Origin: Gibbula magus
Taxonomy: Eukaryota; Mollusca; Gastropoda; Trochida; Trochidae
Assembly (NCBI GenBank): GCA_936450465.1
Contig: OW388292.1
Coordinates: forward strand, 10,807,756 to 10,871,755
Length of the DNA: 64,000 bases
Direction: 5' to 3'
Notes under the pieces: generated by a model
What the model was told of the DNA's origin: nothing
Database searches by the model: none
What the model saw: only the letters and a program-made list of their open reading frames with translations
Position numbers and translations under genes: made by a program
Shown here: one piece after another, positions 10,779 through 23,086 of the stretch
Layout of the letters: each line of letters begins with the position of its first letter
Numbering within the stretch: position 1 is the stretch's first letter

Positions 10779-13700
10779 GAATACCATCTGGCTACTACCA
10801 ACGATACTTGACCCTCAATTCATGCAAACCCATCAGCGATTTCGCCCCGTACGCGTATTCTTGGGTTGCAGCTGACCTCAAATTTGCTTTGACATGACTG
10901 ATCTTCAGTAGTCGGAAAAGGAATATTTCTGAGTGTTTTCCAGTTTTTTCGATTCTTTCCGACTGCTTGATTTGCCACATATTTTAGATGCCGGTGAGCC
11001 GATACAACTCGGTCCGTAGATCGATAACTAAGTATGACGACATGCATTTTGTGTGTGTTATTCTTGACTGGTTTGCAAACGGCCGTTATTGATTGATAAT
11101 GTATCCTGCTAATGAACTTTTTGTATTTAGCTTAAATTCACCTTTGAACTTAAAATCACCATAAAATGGCAATGACGTTCACATAAAAAGAATACGACTT
11201 AGTTATTTCAAATTCACATTTAGCAAGGTGCTGATCATACATGAATAAGATAAGATACGAATAAGATTTATGAATGATACCAGCGCCAAGTTTCATTAAC
11301 ATTTTCTTCATTACGTTTACATAAGAAAAACTAAATTTAAAAAATCCTCTTCATGTGAATTATTAAAGGAAACTAAAGTATTGTGTTGACCGAATCCCGT
11401 TGTCATCATAATGGTAAATGACACAATGCGAGATTCGCTGCTTAAGTTTAAGAATTTGTCTTGGAGCTAAGCCATGGTGTCGATCTAGATGCCTTAAAAA
11501 CGAGATCCATCGTTATTCAACAATAGTAACTATCAGTTTTAAGCTCTTAAGTAATATGAGAATGATCGATACTAGATGACAAGCTATCGGCTAACGGTTC
11601 ATCCGGGTCGGTCAAATAAACCTGTACGTTTTGATTATGATATCGATATTCGAGTAGGAGGTTTCGTGAGAAAGTGTTCAATAAAGTCAGAGTAAACAAA
11701 TGTTACACTCTACATCATTATCGACTGATCCTTTCATATTTTATATATTATGATTAAAACATCTCTTGTAGTGTTGATAATGTAGACGAGGCGAGGGCTA
11801 AATAAAATGATATTGATATGTTAGATTTTTCAGCAGGTTATTCATCAACAATCTATATACGCCTGGCCAAGTAAGAGCTCATTGCTGTACTGACATTGAG
11901 CATTTTCATCATTTTTTTCTCTCTATATTTCAGATCATGTGACATATGTGCAAGTATAACATTGATTGATTGCTCTCCCATGCAATACATACAAATAATT
12001 ATATCAATCTGTCACTAAAGCTTTGACATATGTACATGGCTGTTACATACAGAAGCTATCCTACAGTTTGAGGTGTTGTGCTTTGTGTGAAAGGAGTTCA
12101 TTAAAGAGGTCCCAATGAACAAGTAAAGTGTATACTTCCCGGATAAATATTAAAGCTATTTGAACATGGGAATATTCCAATACTAGATCAAGTAATTGTT
12201 AGAAATAGTGTGAAGGGATTGACGGATTGTAATCTTGCAATTAGACACTCCTTAGCTTAGGTCTGGAATATATGAATGTAACCAATCACTTAACCAATCT
12301 AGCGAGTCCAACAAATTTAATTTTCTTCCACTTAGAAACGTCCAAAATGTCAGTTGTGTAAAAGATATGTGTGTCCAAGAGTTGGTTATAAAGACAGTTT
12401 TTACCTTTAGTAATAGCAATAGGTCTAGACACCATTAAGTGCTAGCTTTGCCTCCAATGACACGTAAAGACTGACAAGTGGCATCTGATTGCTGACTACC
12501 AATACAAATTGACTTCGGAATTCTAGATCGTCCTTTTGTGCCATGACATTGACAGAAAAACATTAATTTTGACAGAGTACCTAACATTTACATAAAACAT
12601 GTGTCGTATTGTAAAAATACTAAAGTTGTAAAAGAAGAAGCAGTTTTTGTCATACCCTCTTCACAAACTGACAAGCAATTCATTTCAATTCAGAAACAGT
12701 CTGACTGATTGGTAGCAATGTTAGATGAGCAAGAGTTTCAGAAGCAAATAATGATATTACTGTCATAGATATCAATATTAATCTTTATCCGGTTTACTTT
12801 ACATGAATACATTCACTAACATTCGAAGTGTTTGGAACCTTAAAACCAGTAGTCAGCATTTATTAGGATTACTTCATCACATTAACGGATGTGTTGAGAT
12901 CAAAAGAAAACGATCAAGAAAGATGTTCATTATTTATATAATAAGTCATTGAAATAGTCATAAGGAGATATTGAAGTGCGTTGCAAAGTGACATTACAGC
13001 AGCACTACGTTGATGTTATCGACTCCAGCGCTTCCGACATCAGGATACATCAGGATCATCACTAGCGCCAGTGGTTTTCCTTAAGTATCAACTTTTTTTC
13101 TCGCCAACTTTGCAATGTATCTAGAACTAATAAACTAATAAACTTCTGATAAGAAATGCAATCAATATTTGCTTTGATCATTGCTGTTAAAATATTGAGT
13201 AAACATACGGTTTTAAGGTGTAATTATGGTAACAACTTCATTTGTTTTGAATACTTAAAAGCCAAATCCCCAAACGAGTCGAGTTCAATTTCATTTCGGT
13301 AGTCGTGACTTTTTATAAAGTGTAAATCGCCAGCATCAAGAATTAAACATCAAAATCGTCAAGGTGGAATGAAGACAAACCAACTGTGATTGGAAAGCTG
13401 AGACACTTTAAACTAGATTCATAGATTTGATAAACTGTGTTTGAAGATGTAAATGAGAAAATAAAACATTTGAGCATCCGCTTGACAAAACAGTAAAATA
13501 TTGATGATAATGACATTCGATTCTAATCCAGGGGGGATATTGATGTTAGTGGCCTGGTATTGTCAGAGAAAACATCATGACACTGGGGAAGAAATGTGAG
13601 GAATATTAGGTTGAAAACTATTGAATGGTGATAACGAAACTTAATTCTTTTGTGGTGTTTAAATCTCTCATCAGATATTAAAATCATTGCTGCTAAATTC

Positions 13701-14970
13701 TACCTCACAAATGATTGCTCCTAAATTGTTTATTTACCGCTGATTTATGTTTTTTGAGTTCTGTTCCGGATTCGAAAATTTGAATTTCCAAGAAAACGGC
13801 AAAAAAGTGAGGAAGCTGAAAACAAAAACACGCACATCTACACATGCAGACTGTGCTGCATGACACGTTTCTTTCAGTCAGGTGTTTTAGACTACAATTA
13901 CAGTTCGAAATCCTCTAAAGAACGAGTCACTTTATTGTTCGAGTCACTTTATTGTTCTTATTAATCTTTTGCAAGAATCGAAAGTCCACTTCGATAATTC
14001 AGTTTTGCTTGTCATACGCACATTGTCAAAAACATTTTTTTTCACAACGATAATAATGAGGAAGGGCCAAGGTAATTTGAATGTATTATAAGACTTACTG
14101 ACTGTCATTAGCACGGTGACAACCGCCACAGTTCTGTGCAATTGAGACATATTGTGTTTTCTCAAGCATTTGGCTATCTCATATTGAAAACATTATTCAC
14201 AAATATTTACATATGAACCTATTTATTCTGCCCAGCTTTTCAACAAAGCTGGCACTGGTTTCAACACTAAATGTTTGTAATTGAAAACATGACAGATTCT
14301 AAACAAAAGGCACAATCATTACTGCATTGGAGTGTAAATGGTATTCTATGGTTATTCAACACTTTTGTGCAGTGAAACTTCACACATATACTGTAGTCCT
14401 GTTTGTGTGTACATAGCTCTTTGAGAATTAAATAAGTTTTCTTTGCACACATTCATACATAATAATATACTATACGTGACAATTTGTGACTTTCTTATAT
14501 GCATTTACAACAAATATAACTTAACAAGAAGGGAGTATTTATACAGATATTGAGACATAATGTATACATTAGTTTACAGCTAAACAGTACAAAATGACAA
14601 TGATTCATTGACAGCTATGTTTCCTTCAAAGACAAACTAAATAACATGGCAGATTATTCGAATTATGAATAATTATCTGTAGAAAGTCAATTTCAGAAAA
14701 CGAAAATAAGTGAATATTGAAGTGTATGTGAAGTATTTTATTTGATTCCCTTCAGATAAACCGATCAATAACGGTTTTAATTATGTATATAAACTCGCCC
14801 GAGGTGTTGACGGTACCACCTAATGTTAAGATAAGATAAGATACTTAATCATTTCCCGTTAGAGAATTTGTTTCACGTCTGAGTGAGCTTAAATATAACA
14901 TTATACACAAGTCTTTCATTTACAATAAATACATGGAATATATACATAGGTATATATAACATGGACAAAG
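10779..14970. other. AT-rich stretch, no gene seen
   Basis: About 4.2 kb with no supported exon, RNA gene or member of the repeat families seen elsewhere. A 17-bp direct duplication (gagtcactttattgttc) at about 13924-13957 is the only small structure noted. Confidence 0.5.
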
Positions 14971-14975
14971 AGTAT

Positions 14976-15046
14976 CACTGTATGGGAGACGCGTCGCTTC
15001 AAACTGTTTTTAACCGATAAATACGCGACGGTAGTGCGCCGATAAC
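14976..15046 (+). repeat. Left terminal inverted repeat of element A
   Basis: Starts CACTGTATGGGA. After a 7-bp length difference from the right copy it runs through ACTGTTTTTAACCGATAAAT and GGTAGTGCGCC with two mismatches to the right terminus. Confidence 0.9.
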
Positions 15047-15565
15047 CTAGTAAAACAGCAAGTCATAATTGGTGGGTTTCACGAACGTTACAAATAACTT
15101 TGTTTATTAGCCTCATATAATTCCATTTCTCGACGATATTAAACGATAAAGAGTAGTTTTATTACCATAGTGAAGAAGACAAGTTCTAATCACTTTGAAT
15201 TTAATTTATTTCGATGTTTAGTTTTATTTGTAGATGAAGATGTGAATTATTGTAAATCATATATAGTGCTATTTGTCAACATAAATATTCAGTTTCAGTA
15301 TAGTTAGTATCGTTTCAATAGTCAACATGATTTTGACAAATATTTTTAACTCTTTAACGTAAGCAATTGAAAATTAAAAACTTACGCGATTTATGCGACT
15401 GTTTTTAATCATGCTACTGTTTTTATACGATTGGTTACGGCTTTTAATCAGAATTACGCTAGTGTTATTCTTGTCGTAATCTCCTTATACATGCAGCGTG
15501 TATCGTCCAAATTATATTTTATATCGGAATTAACATTATATATTTAATTTTAAACGCAGATTGAA

Positions 15566-16009
15566 ATGGAAGAAAATTTAAATGAAGAATTTCGATCGTT
15601 TGTTGAGCCGGTACTAAACAGTCCAAGAATCTCCTTACCCTGATGTGCCATTAAAACATCAGCACCTAAAGAAAAGCCAATCACAATATTTACTTGTGGC
15701 GTAGAAGGGTGTTCCTACCAGTAGATGGCGTCAGAACGTTCAGCGACATGAGCTATCCCACAAGAAAGACAAATGCCGATTTACGTTTCCCTCATGTAAT
15801 AAAGGCTATGCGTCACAATATGAGCTCACTCACCATCAGAAGAGCATTCACGACAAGAGTACATTGTGTTCTCACTGTGGCAAGGCTTTCGTATCCAGAT
15901 CTAGGCTTCGCTTTCATGAAAGACATGAAAATAATAAGATTTGTTGCCATATCTGTGGGAAACGTTTGACCACAAACATCATCTGAGTTATCATATCAAC
16001 ACTGCCCAC
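15566..16009 (+). pseudogene. C2H2 zinc-finger gene of element A, first part
   Basis: An ATG at 15566 opens MEENLNEEFRSFVEPV, followed by a stop at 15641. The same frame then gives FTCGVEGCSYQ, the start of finger 1. After a frameshift come QRHELSHKKDK, CRFTFPSCNKGY..HHQKSIH, CSHCGKAFVSRSRLRFHERH and CCHICGKRL. A last 1-bp shift leads to KHHLSYHINTAH. This makes about four C2H2 fingers of the nucleic-acid-binding type. The coding sequence is cut at 16009 by element B directly after a finger histidine. Three further fingers lie at 23966-24208 on the same strand. Such fingers in a transposon usually serve terminus recognition or belong to a transposase N-terminus; which applies here is inference. 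One stop and two frameshifts make it a pseudogene. Confidence 0.8.
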
Positions 16010-16182
16010 GGGTCATTCCTCAAATAGAGGCTCAAACCACTTTGAGCAAAGTTGAAAATTAAACATTTATTTTTCACATTCTTTTGGTGGTATAATCATT
16101 ATAAGGGTTCAATATTTTCAGAATAAGTAGTTGTCGCAATCTTGACCCATATTTTAACTCTTTTTCCCCTCTTCGTTATTTT

Positions 16183-16565
16183 GTCATTACCGTCACACAA
16201 ACATTTTGTCAAAAAACAAGAAAAATACTTCACTTAAATGAAATTCTTTTTATTGCAGTAATATGTCTTCCAATTACATAGGTATAACAACAACAAAATA
16301 AATCACAAACATCTGCTTAATATGTCCAGTTTAAAAATTCCCTCTTCTGACATTGTCCAAGTCCAAAATGTGATATTCATTACTTCTAAAGTAAACACCA
16401 CCATCATTATAACCATGTGTATTTGACAGTGATTCATGTTAAGTATCCTCTATAAAACACCTTCTTTCAGTACACTTAAGATACTTTTACCCATATATAT
16501 CAATATATTATATTTCTAACAATATATTGCTATGTTACGGTAATGACGAGCTGTTACGGTAATGA
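16183..16565. repeat. Left subterminal iterons of element B
   Basis: GTCATTACCGTCACA at 16183-16197 and two inverted copies, GTTACGGTAATGAC at 16534-16547 and 16553-16565. The same motif is clustered near the other end of B, a layout typical of transposase-binding sites; binding itself is inferred. Confidence 0.7.
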
Positions 16566-19551
16566 TATTTTTTTATGGCAATCTTATAATTTTAGTGTTT
16601 TTTTAATTCACTTTCATGTTTTTTAACAAACTAAGAAACTGTTGTCAACAATATTAATGAAAAGGGGATTCTTTGTTCTCTCCCTAAAATATTTTAAAAC
16701 GTATAAACTGCAAACAGGAAACATTTTTCTAACAAACACAATGCGCTAAAAGTGCAAATTTTAATTGAAACAACTTCAAGTATATGTCGTTAGACAAACT
16801 GTTAAATAAAAGCCAGTTGAAGGTTGTATACATGTATTGACTAATGACAAGAAATTCTGTTTCAGAAACAATTTCTCACACATATAGGCCAACTGCTAAC
16901 ATCTTAGGTTTTACAAGAATACACAAGACATAGTTTTCGGATATCATTTCTTTATTTGTAAAGAACTCAATGTTTTAGAGGATATGCCTTCTTCTTCACC
17001 AGACAAATATATTAGATACCTCTGTACATTCACTTGAAGGACTGAGTATAAACTCCCAAACATCATGTTCTTTACAAATATATAGTGGTTATCCAAAATC
17101 TATGCCTAACATATTACTCATGTTTGCTGACACTGTCACTGAATTAAGCTTAAAGATGGGAACAAGCAGGAATCTTTAGAGATCCAGTTTCTCTGTGATA
17201 GCTTTCCAAGTCAGTTTGTCGATCTGATGATGATGCTTGGTTACTGGTGTTGGTGGTGAGATTAAAGTGACTACATCCTCACGTTTGTACCAAAGAATAT
17301 TGTCCATCAATGATGGCCAGAAGAAACGATTGTCTCCAATTCTGTGCATGACCATGACTTCAATCTCATTGTCCCCTGTGTCTTGGATGATTCCGGGGAA
17401 AGGTAATCCATCGTAAGCTATGACACACCACTTTCCATGTAAATCAGCAGTAATGTCTCCAATGTCAATAAGACCAGATGGTATGTTCTTGTCAGGGGAC
17501 AAACTGTCCATGCGTGGACCACTGATGTCTGGATTCTGATACTGAAACTGCACTGTGACTGGGTCGTGGCACGCACAATGGACAGGATGTGAACAGAAAC
17601 AGCTGAGGACTCTGTGGCTTAGTGATCCTTTCTCGTTTGTTGACAGTTGGTGAATCCAGTTGGTGAATCTTCATAGTCCCAGGTATGACTGTTATGTCTG
17701 AGGGAATGTATATGTCTTCCTCCTCGATATCCGTGGATGAGACGAAGAACAGGCAAACTGAGATCTCTCCCTGTAAGGTGTCATAGAGAGTTTTGGCATC
17801 TGGAATGTCCTTGCCCAGAGATACCAGTCTGTCAGCTGTTCTCTTCACTACTGCGCCGATACATCAGCTGGTCCTTTGCCATGTCCAGCTGCCAGAAAGG
17901 TCCAGGTGGTTTTCACAAAGCCATAAGAATACAATCTGTTCACAAATAGTGAGAAGTTTTTCTTCTGTTTGTACTGTGTTGTAAGTCCATCACTTACAAA
18001 GTGAACAGTGTCAATATCTGGACATTTGTCTTTGAGCTGCTCAATATTGGTTTCATATGAGCCCAAATACCTGGAGGGTCGTGTCTGAAGGAAGGTGAAC
18101 TGATGCAGAAAGGCACGTTGCCATACGTTTCATGGGTATAAACAATACCGGTATGTAGAGAAGCCTGTTGGTGAGAGGCGCCAAAGTGAACACTTTGAAT
18201 TTCACTTGCATTTACAGCCGTAATTTTCTGAGAAATCCATGTGGATGATACACTCGTTTACGCTAAGGTTCTTCTTCAATTGGCGGATGGCAAGGTACTG
18301 GTGTGATACAGTATAGATATGTCTGCAAGATACTTTAAGATTCTCCTCAAACTCATTGACTAAGGTTACCACAGTCACAGTAACTTTTTCCTTTTTTGCG
18401 AGTTGAACATTTATGGTCTCTTTCTTTCCAGCATTTACCTTCTCTCTAGTCTCGACCCTTCTCTGCCACTCATACCAATAGATCTCTTTTCCCTCATCAA
18501 AACTGTGTTTCTGGATTTTCTTTTTTGAACTTTTTTTACACTCTCTAAACATGCATTCTCTGCTGTCAACTGAGCAACACACCTCTCCAGCAAGCTTCAG
18601 AAGATCAGCTGTTTTCACCACACCCAGCTGGCACAGTTTATCAGCCTTCAACTGCAGGTTATCATGGATTTTACAGATGCATGTTTCCCTGTCTGATATT
18701 TTAGGTATTAACACATGGAATGGCCTTTGGCTGGCAAATAGTGAATAGGATACCTTTATTGAAGGGTTTTCTGACAGGAACTTGGAGTGCAGGTTTTTGA
18801 GGGTATCATTCAAGTATCTCTTTTGACCTTGAGTTTTGTGATAGTCTCTTTCTTTCCAGCTGTCGCTCTACTGTTATCATCCCGGAAAAAGAACTGTAAG
18901 ATGTTAGCTTTTAGTGCTTTAGCAAAAGCATTTGCACGATCTTTTCTTTTGTATTTAATTGGACCTTTGGTTCTGTTGTTTTTTAAACGTTTTCTCGAGA
19001 AAGAAAGGGAAGCTGCAGCATTTGACTTAAACCTATATTTTTCTAGAATTGAATCAGAAAACATCTGCGAAAAAAGTTGTTTTTGCTTTTCAGGGCTCGT
19101 GCTTTGATATTTTACTGGAATTGCTTTGATGATGACATAGTGGAACAGCAAAGCCTTTCTCACTTTCTCAGTTTTGCTGATGTTTTAAGTCTGTAAATCT
19201 GTTTCCTAAACTTTTCCTTTTGCTTATTTGTTTTTGATAATTGAAGCTTTATAGTTTCAAACGCTCTCTGTTTGCTGCACTCCTGTTTCTTAGGACTTTT
19301 TTCCGGCCTAGTGCCCTTCTTTTATCTTGACCTTCAGGTACAACAGCAGCTTCAACCACTGGAGATCCCGGGGGAGTCAACAGGTTTTCTGTCACCTTCC
19401 TCTGCTTCTGCTGCTTTTCTCTCACTTTCTGTTGGTTTCTCCTCCATCTTCGTCTGGTGTTTCTTTGACTTCTCGCAGACTGTTTAGAAATTGCCTGGAT
19501 TACCCTACCCCACTTGCCTTCTTTTTTAAGTTTCTTAGCTTTTCTTTGTTA

Positions 19552-20816
19552 TACCCCCGCTACGAAGTAGTCGGGGGTATATAGCGCTCAGCGCGTCCGT
19601 CCGTCCGGAACACTGTTGGTTCCGCTCATAACTCAAATACTACTTGTTCAATTGTTATGAAACTTTATACATGTACACTTTATGGTCCCTAGATGTGCCT
19701 TTTCTATGTTTCACTCAGATTCCATGATTATTTTTTCAGATTTTCCACTTTTAAGCGTCTTTGTGTGCGCGTCTATGGTCACACTTTTGGTTCCGCTCAT
19801 AACTCAAATACTACTTGTTCAATTGTTATGAAACTTTATACATGTACACTTTATGGTCCCTAGATCTGCCTTTTCTATGTTTCCCTCAGATTCCATGATT
19901 ATTTTTTCAGATTTTCCACTTTTAAGCGTCTTTGTGTGCGCGTCTATGGTCACACTTTTGGTTCCGCTCATAACTCAAATACTACTTGTTTCCAAGAAGG
20001 TATTAACACCTCATATACATAGCTTCTTTCTTATAAATCTGGTAAATGATTTTGACATGTTCACATTCAAGGTCAAAGGTCAAGGTCATGAGTGCTTTAA
20101 TTACTACAATAATCCTTGTAAACATGATAACTTCAAACGTTTTTGTGCTGTCATGCTCTTATTTGGTATATATCAACTATGGAGATAGACCAAGATTTGA
20201 AAAAGTTTTCGCTAAGTTCTGTCAAAGGTCAAGGTCACAGCAAGGTCACAACTTAAGCATGCTATTGTGAATATGCCTTATGTTAACAATGAACACTTTG
20301 AGTCATTGCATGATTGTTATACACAATGAAAAGTAATCAGTGATGGTGTGACCTTGAAGGTCTAAGGTCAAGGTCAAGGTCATGAGATATTGGTTCAGGC
20401 CATGTTAATCCTTTGATCCAATTTTGAAAGCAGAAATAGGTTTTAAGAACAAACTTGTGAAAAGTGACCCCAGTGATGATTCAACAAATTTTGGTCCAAA
20501 AAAAATCCCATTTTATTTATGCTGAGGAGAAGGCGGAACAGGGAAAGGCGAGACCCAAAGTTTCGGAGCTGCTCTGCTTTTGCGGTGTCCCGCAAACGCT
20601 CTTCTAGTTGTTCAAATGTTACGAAACCACTTTGACTTTTACTTCTAAAACATGCTTAGAGGTGTAATACTTACTCTGCTTTAATAATATATGTTATGGT
20701 CTTTTCATACAAAAGTTTAAACATTGATACCCTTTTGCTATTTTCAAACATTTCTCTTTGACCAATGTTAATGTAAAAGCGGGGGTATCATAAGTGAGCT
20801 TTGCTCACTAATTCTC
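19552..20816 (-). mobile_element. Element C: pearl-like element inside B's gene
   Basis: One end is a hairpin (19552-19579, TACCCCCGCTAC..GTAG.CGGGGGTA) followed by (CCGT)n. The other end reads GCGGGGGTATCATAAGTGAG and a GTGAGC/GCTCAC hairpin. TTGTTA flanks both sides (19546-19551, 20817-20822). The interior has near-identical 171-bp tandem units (tccgctcataactcaaatac at 19621, 19792, 19963), the third cut by element D. Excision with one TTGTTA rejoins B's frame as LNKEKLRN. No coding capacity. Confidence 0.8.
19991..20607 (+). mobile_element. Element D: truncated Helitron-like repeat inside C
   Basis: Matches the 34157-35866 element from an internal point (tccaagaaggtattaacacc) to its hairpin-CTAG end at 20607. 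It contains the TGACCTTGACCT-type motifs. It splits C's third tandem unit at 'actacttgtt'. TTGTT occurs on both sides, which could be a short duplication or microhomology. Confidence 0.75.
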
Positions 20817-21291
20817 TTGTTAAGATAAGCTGCCCTCTTTTCAGGATCACTGTTCAACCTTTCTCTATATTTCCTTGCCCGTTCAGCTGCACTGATAGCC
20901 ATTTTTTTTTCTTCTTTCACTATCTGTTTGACTTTGTCCTTGGTAATCAAGATTTCTTCATATAAGTCTACTACAGTTTTTGCCCACACTGCACGCTCGG
21001 CAATAGTTCTTGGCTCAAACCTTAAGAAAGAGTAAAACTTTTCAGAAGTGTCTGTTAGGCTTTTTTCAAGGACAAATAAAAGTCTTTTCGTGTGATTCAG
21101 TATTCTCATCTGAAAAAGAACAAAAATGAGTCATAGAAACGTAATCTGTTGCATGTTTCTGCAGGATTTATTCCATCAAAAAAGGTAAACAATTCCTTAC
21201 ACAAACAAATTCATAATTCAAATGCCAAGACATTGCTAAATTGGTCAATTTGAATTGAATGTGAATTTTATTATCTTTTTGCAAAGAAAAT

Positions 21292-21716
21292 GTCACTACC
21301 GTCACACAGTGTCATTACCGTCACACGATCTGTGTGGTGGTAATGACCTGTGACGGTAGTGACATTGGAGTTTCTAAATAGAAGCTGCAGTAAAATATAT
21401 AATCAAAATGGTCAATCTCCCTGGCACATAGTGAATGGACAACTGTTTTTTCTGACATAAACTATTATTTGCTGAAACTAGTTGTTACTTTTGTCAACAG
21501 AAGGCGTTTGGTAATGACAAGGAATAAAAATACTCGCCTTATATTGGAACTGCAATATAAATTTATTGCTATTTTGATAATAAAAAAACTCACCTTCTAA
21601 ACATGTCTTGTCATGATGGTAGCCATGTTGGTTTCAAAGAGGATGAGAAAAAACAGCGAGAGTGACCTCCCCTTTCTCAATATCTTCTATTTGAAGATGT
21701 TGTGACGGTAATGACA
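21292..21716. repeat. Right subterminal iterons and palindrome of element B
   Basis: Direct copies GTCACTACCGTCACAC (21292) and GTCATTACCGTCACAC (21311) face inverted copies GTGGTAATGAC (21337-21347) and TGTGACGGTAGTGACA (21349-21364). Together they form a palindrome of about 74 bp centred on GATC. A further copy TGTGACGGTAATGACA lies at 21701-21716, and a partial one near 21510. The family matches the left cluster at 16183-16565. Confidence 0.75.
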
Positions 21717-22093
21717 GGGTTTCTTGGGACACACTTTTTTAAATTATAATTTTTAAATCTGATTTGTCCTTATTATCTCAAAACCAGTATAGAGCTTAGG
21801 TTAGTTATATGACTGAAGCAAAACAACACTTTTAAAAATATTTCACTTGTAGTTTTTATTTTATTGGCTTGTGAACATGAAGAACCTTAGCTTGGGACAT
21901 TCGAAATTTTAGCTACTTACAACATTCAATATCATATAATTTTTTTATAATCCTAATTTGAACTTATTTTTGCACGGGATGGTTTTAAGAATATATCAAC
22001 ATATATATCAATGCCAAATATAACATTTTTATTCTATTTGAAGTTTTTTTACAAAACACAAAACACTTTGGGCCTCTATTTGTGGAATCACCC

Positions 22094-22655
22094 CCACACC
22101 GATTACAAACCATATAATTACACAATGGTTTTATTACACTAATTTCCGCGTTTCTGATTGGACGAGAGCTCTCAAAAACGTGCTGCCTTTTCTCGATGAA
22201 TGCAGATAAAGTGCTACCATACCTCGTGCATTTATGACGTCACACTCCATCAGAACAAACGGACATGTCAGTTGGTTCTTACAACTGAGCGTAACGTTTT
22301 GATGCAAAATAAGATATACACGTGTCATTTCGTCTTCAAACCTACGCCGATAACTGGAATATTCATTCCTTTTCCGAATGAGACAATTACTTTTTCACCG
22401 GAAACGCAAGTCCTCAAGCTTGTTCATTCACTAGCACTTCGCAAACGGTAGCCATGTTTGAACGTCGCGTGATATGCTTATGAGGGTTAATCACGTATTG
22501 CGTAAACCAGAAAAAAACGAACCTTGATTGTATGCATGTGAATGCTATGAAATCGAAATTGAATCCTCTGCCGAGAAAAACTTGTTGATTTTGTATATTT
22601 TGCGATGTTATACAATTTGTTGCTGTTATACTTTGATAGAGGCACACAACATGTA
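22094..22655. other. Element A sequence right of B
   Basis: Begins with the second CCAC duplication and the zinc-finger linker continuation (TDYKPYNYT). Coding similarity is then lost. No other motif was seen; it may be intron of the zinc-finger gene. Confidence 0.5.
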
Positions 22656-23086
22656 AAACAAGCAGACAGAGTCGGCCATATCCCCCGCCATGTAGGAATT
22701 TTGAATATATTTACGCATTTTGAATATATAATGCATTTACTTTCTATATAGCAAAAGGCACATCTAGACTACTTGGTTGATACCTGTACAAAGTTTCAGC
22801 AAAATATATTGAATAGTTTTGAAGTTTGAGGCCGGAATATAGTTTTCCCTCTTCTTGGTTCAAAGTCCAGACTGTTTGCATTCGTAAATAAAAAAATTAT
22901 TCTCAAATTTGTATATAGCAAAAGGCACATCTAGACTACTTGGTTGATACCTGTACAAAGTTTCAGCAAAATATATTGAATAGTTTTGAAGTTTGAGGCC
23001 GGAATGGAAAAGCCCGGACGCACAGACGGACAGACGGACGGAGCTCATTTCTATATCCCCCGCCAACTTCGTTGTGGCGGGGGATA
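22656..23086 (+). mobile_element. Pearl-like element with two near-identical units
   Basis: Left end ACAAGCAGACAGAGTCGG then TATCCCCCGCCA. Right end (GACGGACG)n then a hairpin TATCCCCCGCCA..TGGCGGGGGATA ending 23086. The block from 'agcaaaaggcacatctagac' through 'gaatagttttgaag' occurs at about 22750 and again, nearly identical, at about 22918, a period of about 169 bp. No coding capacity. Confidence 0.8.

Larger units (their letters stand above)
17176..21109 (-). pseudogene. Transposase-like gene of element B, split by element C
   Basis: Read from 21109 downward: a short N-terminus after a splice-acceptor-like TTTTTCAG. Then a basic block AAERARKYRERLNSDPEKRA (about 20830-20890), interrupted at 20816-19552 by element C. 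It resumes with EKLRNLKKEGKWG and a Lys/Arg-rich segment. A conserved block follows (DDNSRATAGKKETIT, SYSLFASQRPFHVL, CMFRECKK; 18900-18560). Next come HMDFSENYGCKCK (about 18205), HFVSDGLTTQYKQKKNF (about 17990), AAGHGKGPAD (about 17870), RTADRLVSLGKDIPDAKTL (about 17800) and a CFCSHPVHCACH cluster (about 17580). Invariant-looking aspartates in MDFSEN and VSDG, followed by HGKG, suggest an RNase H-fold DDE-type nuclease. This protein type recurs in cnidarian, mollusc and fish genomes, but I cannot assign its superfamily. Frameshifts near 18205, 17850 and 17600 make it dead. Confidence 0.7.
16010..22093. mobile_element. Element B: 6.1-kb DNA transposon nested in A
   Basis: Inverted termini of about 27 bp begin GGGT(C/G)ATTCC and continue CAAATAGAGGC(T/C)CAAA at 16010 and, reversed, at 22093. 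The 4-bp CCAC flanks both ends (16006-16009, 22094-22097). The 6,084-bp body holds a minus-strand gene of about 0.9 kilo-codons (17176-21109) and clusters of a GTCATTACCGTCACA iteron near both ends. Removing B and one CCAC joins the zinc-finger frame as AHTDYKPYNY, which resembles the HTGEKPY linker between C2H2 fingers. That is independent support for the boundaries. Confidence 0.85.

Noticed and set aside
18551..19107. Plus-strand open frames at 18551-18748 and 18787-19107
   Set aside because: They are antisense to the B transposase-like gene, which has the recognisable motifs.
20046..20270. Open frames rich in SRSKVKV or KVKGQGHE peptides (also near 8434, 10351, 34263, 35288)
   Set aside because: These peptides are translations of the AAGGTCAAGGTCA arrays on either strand.
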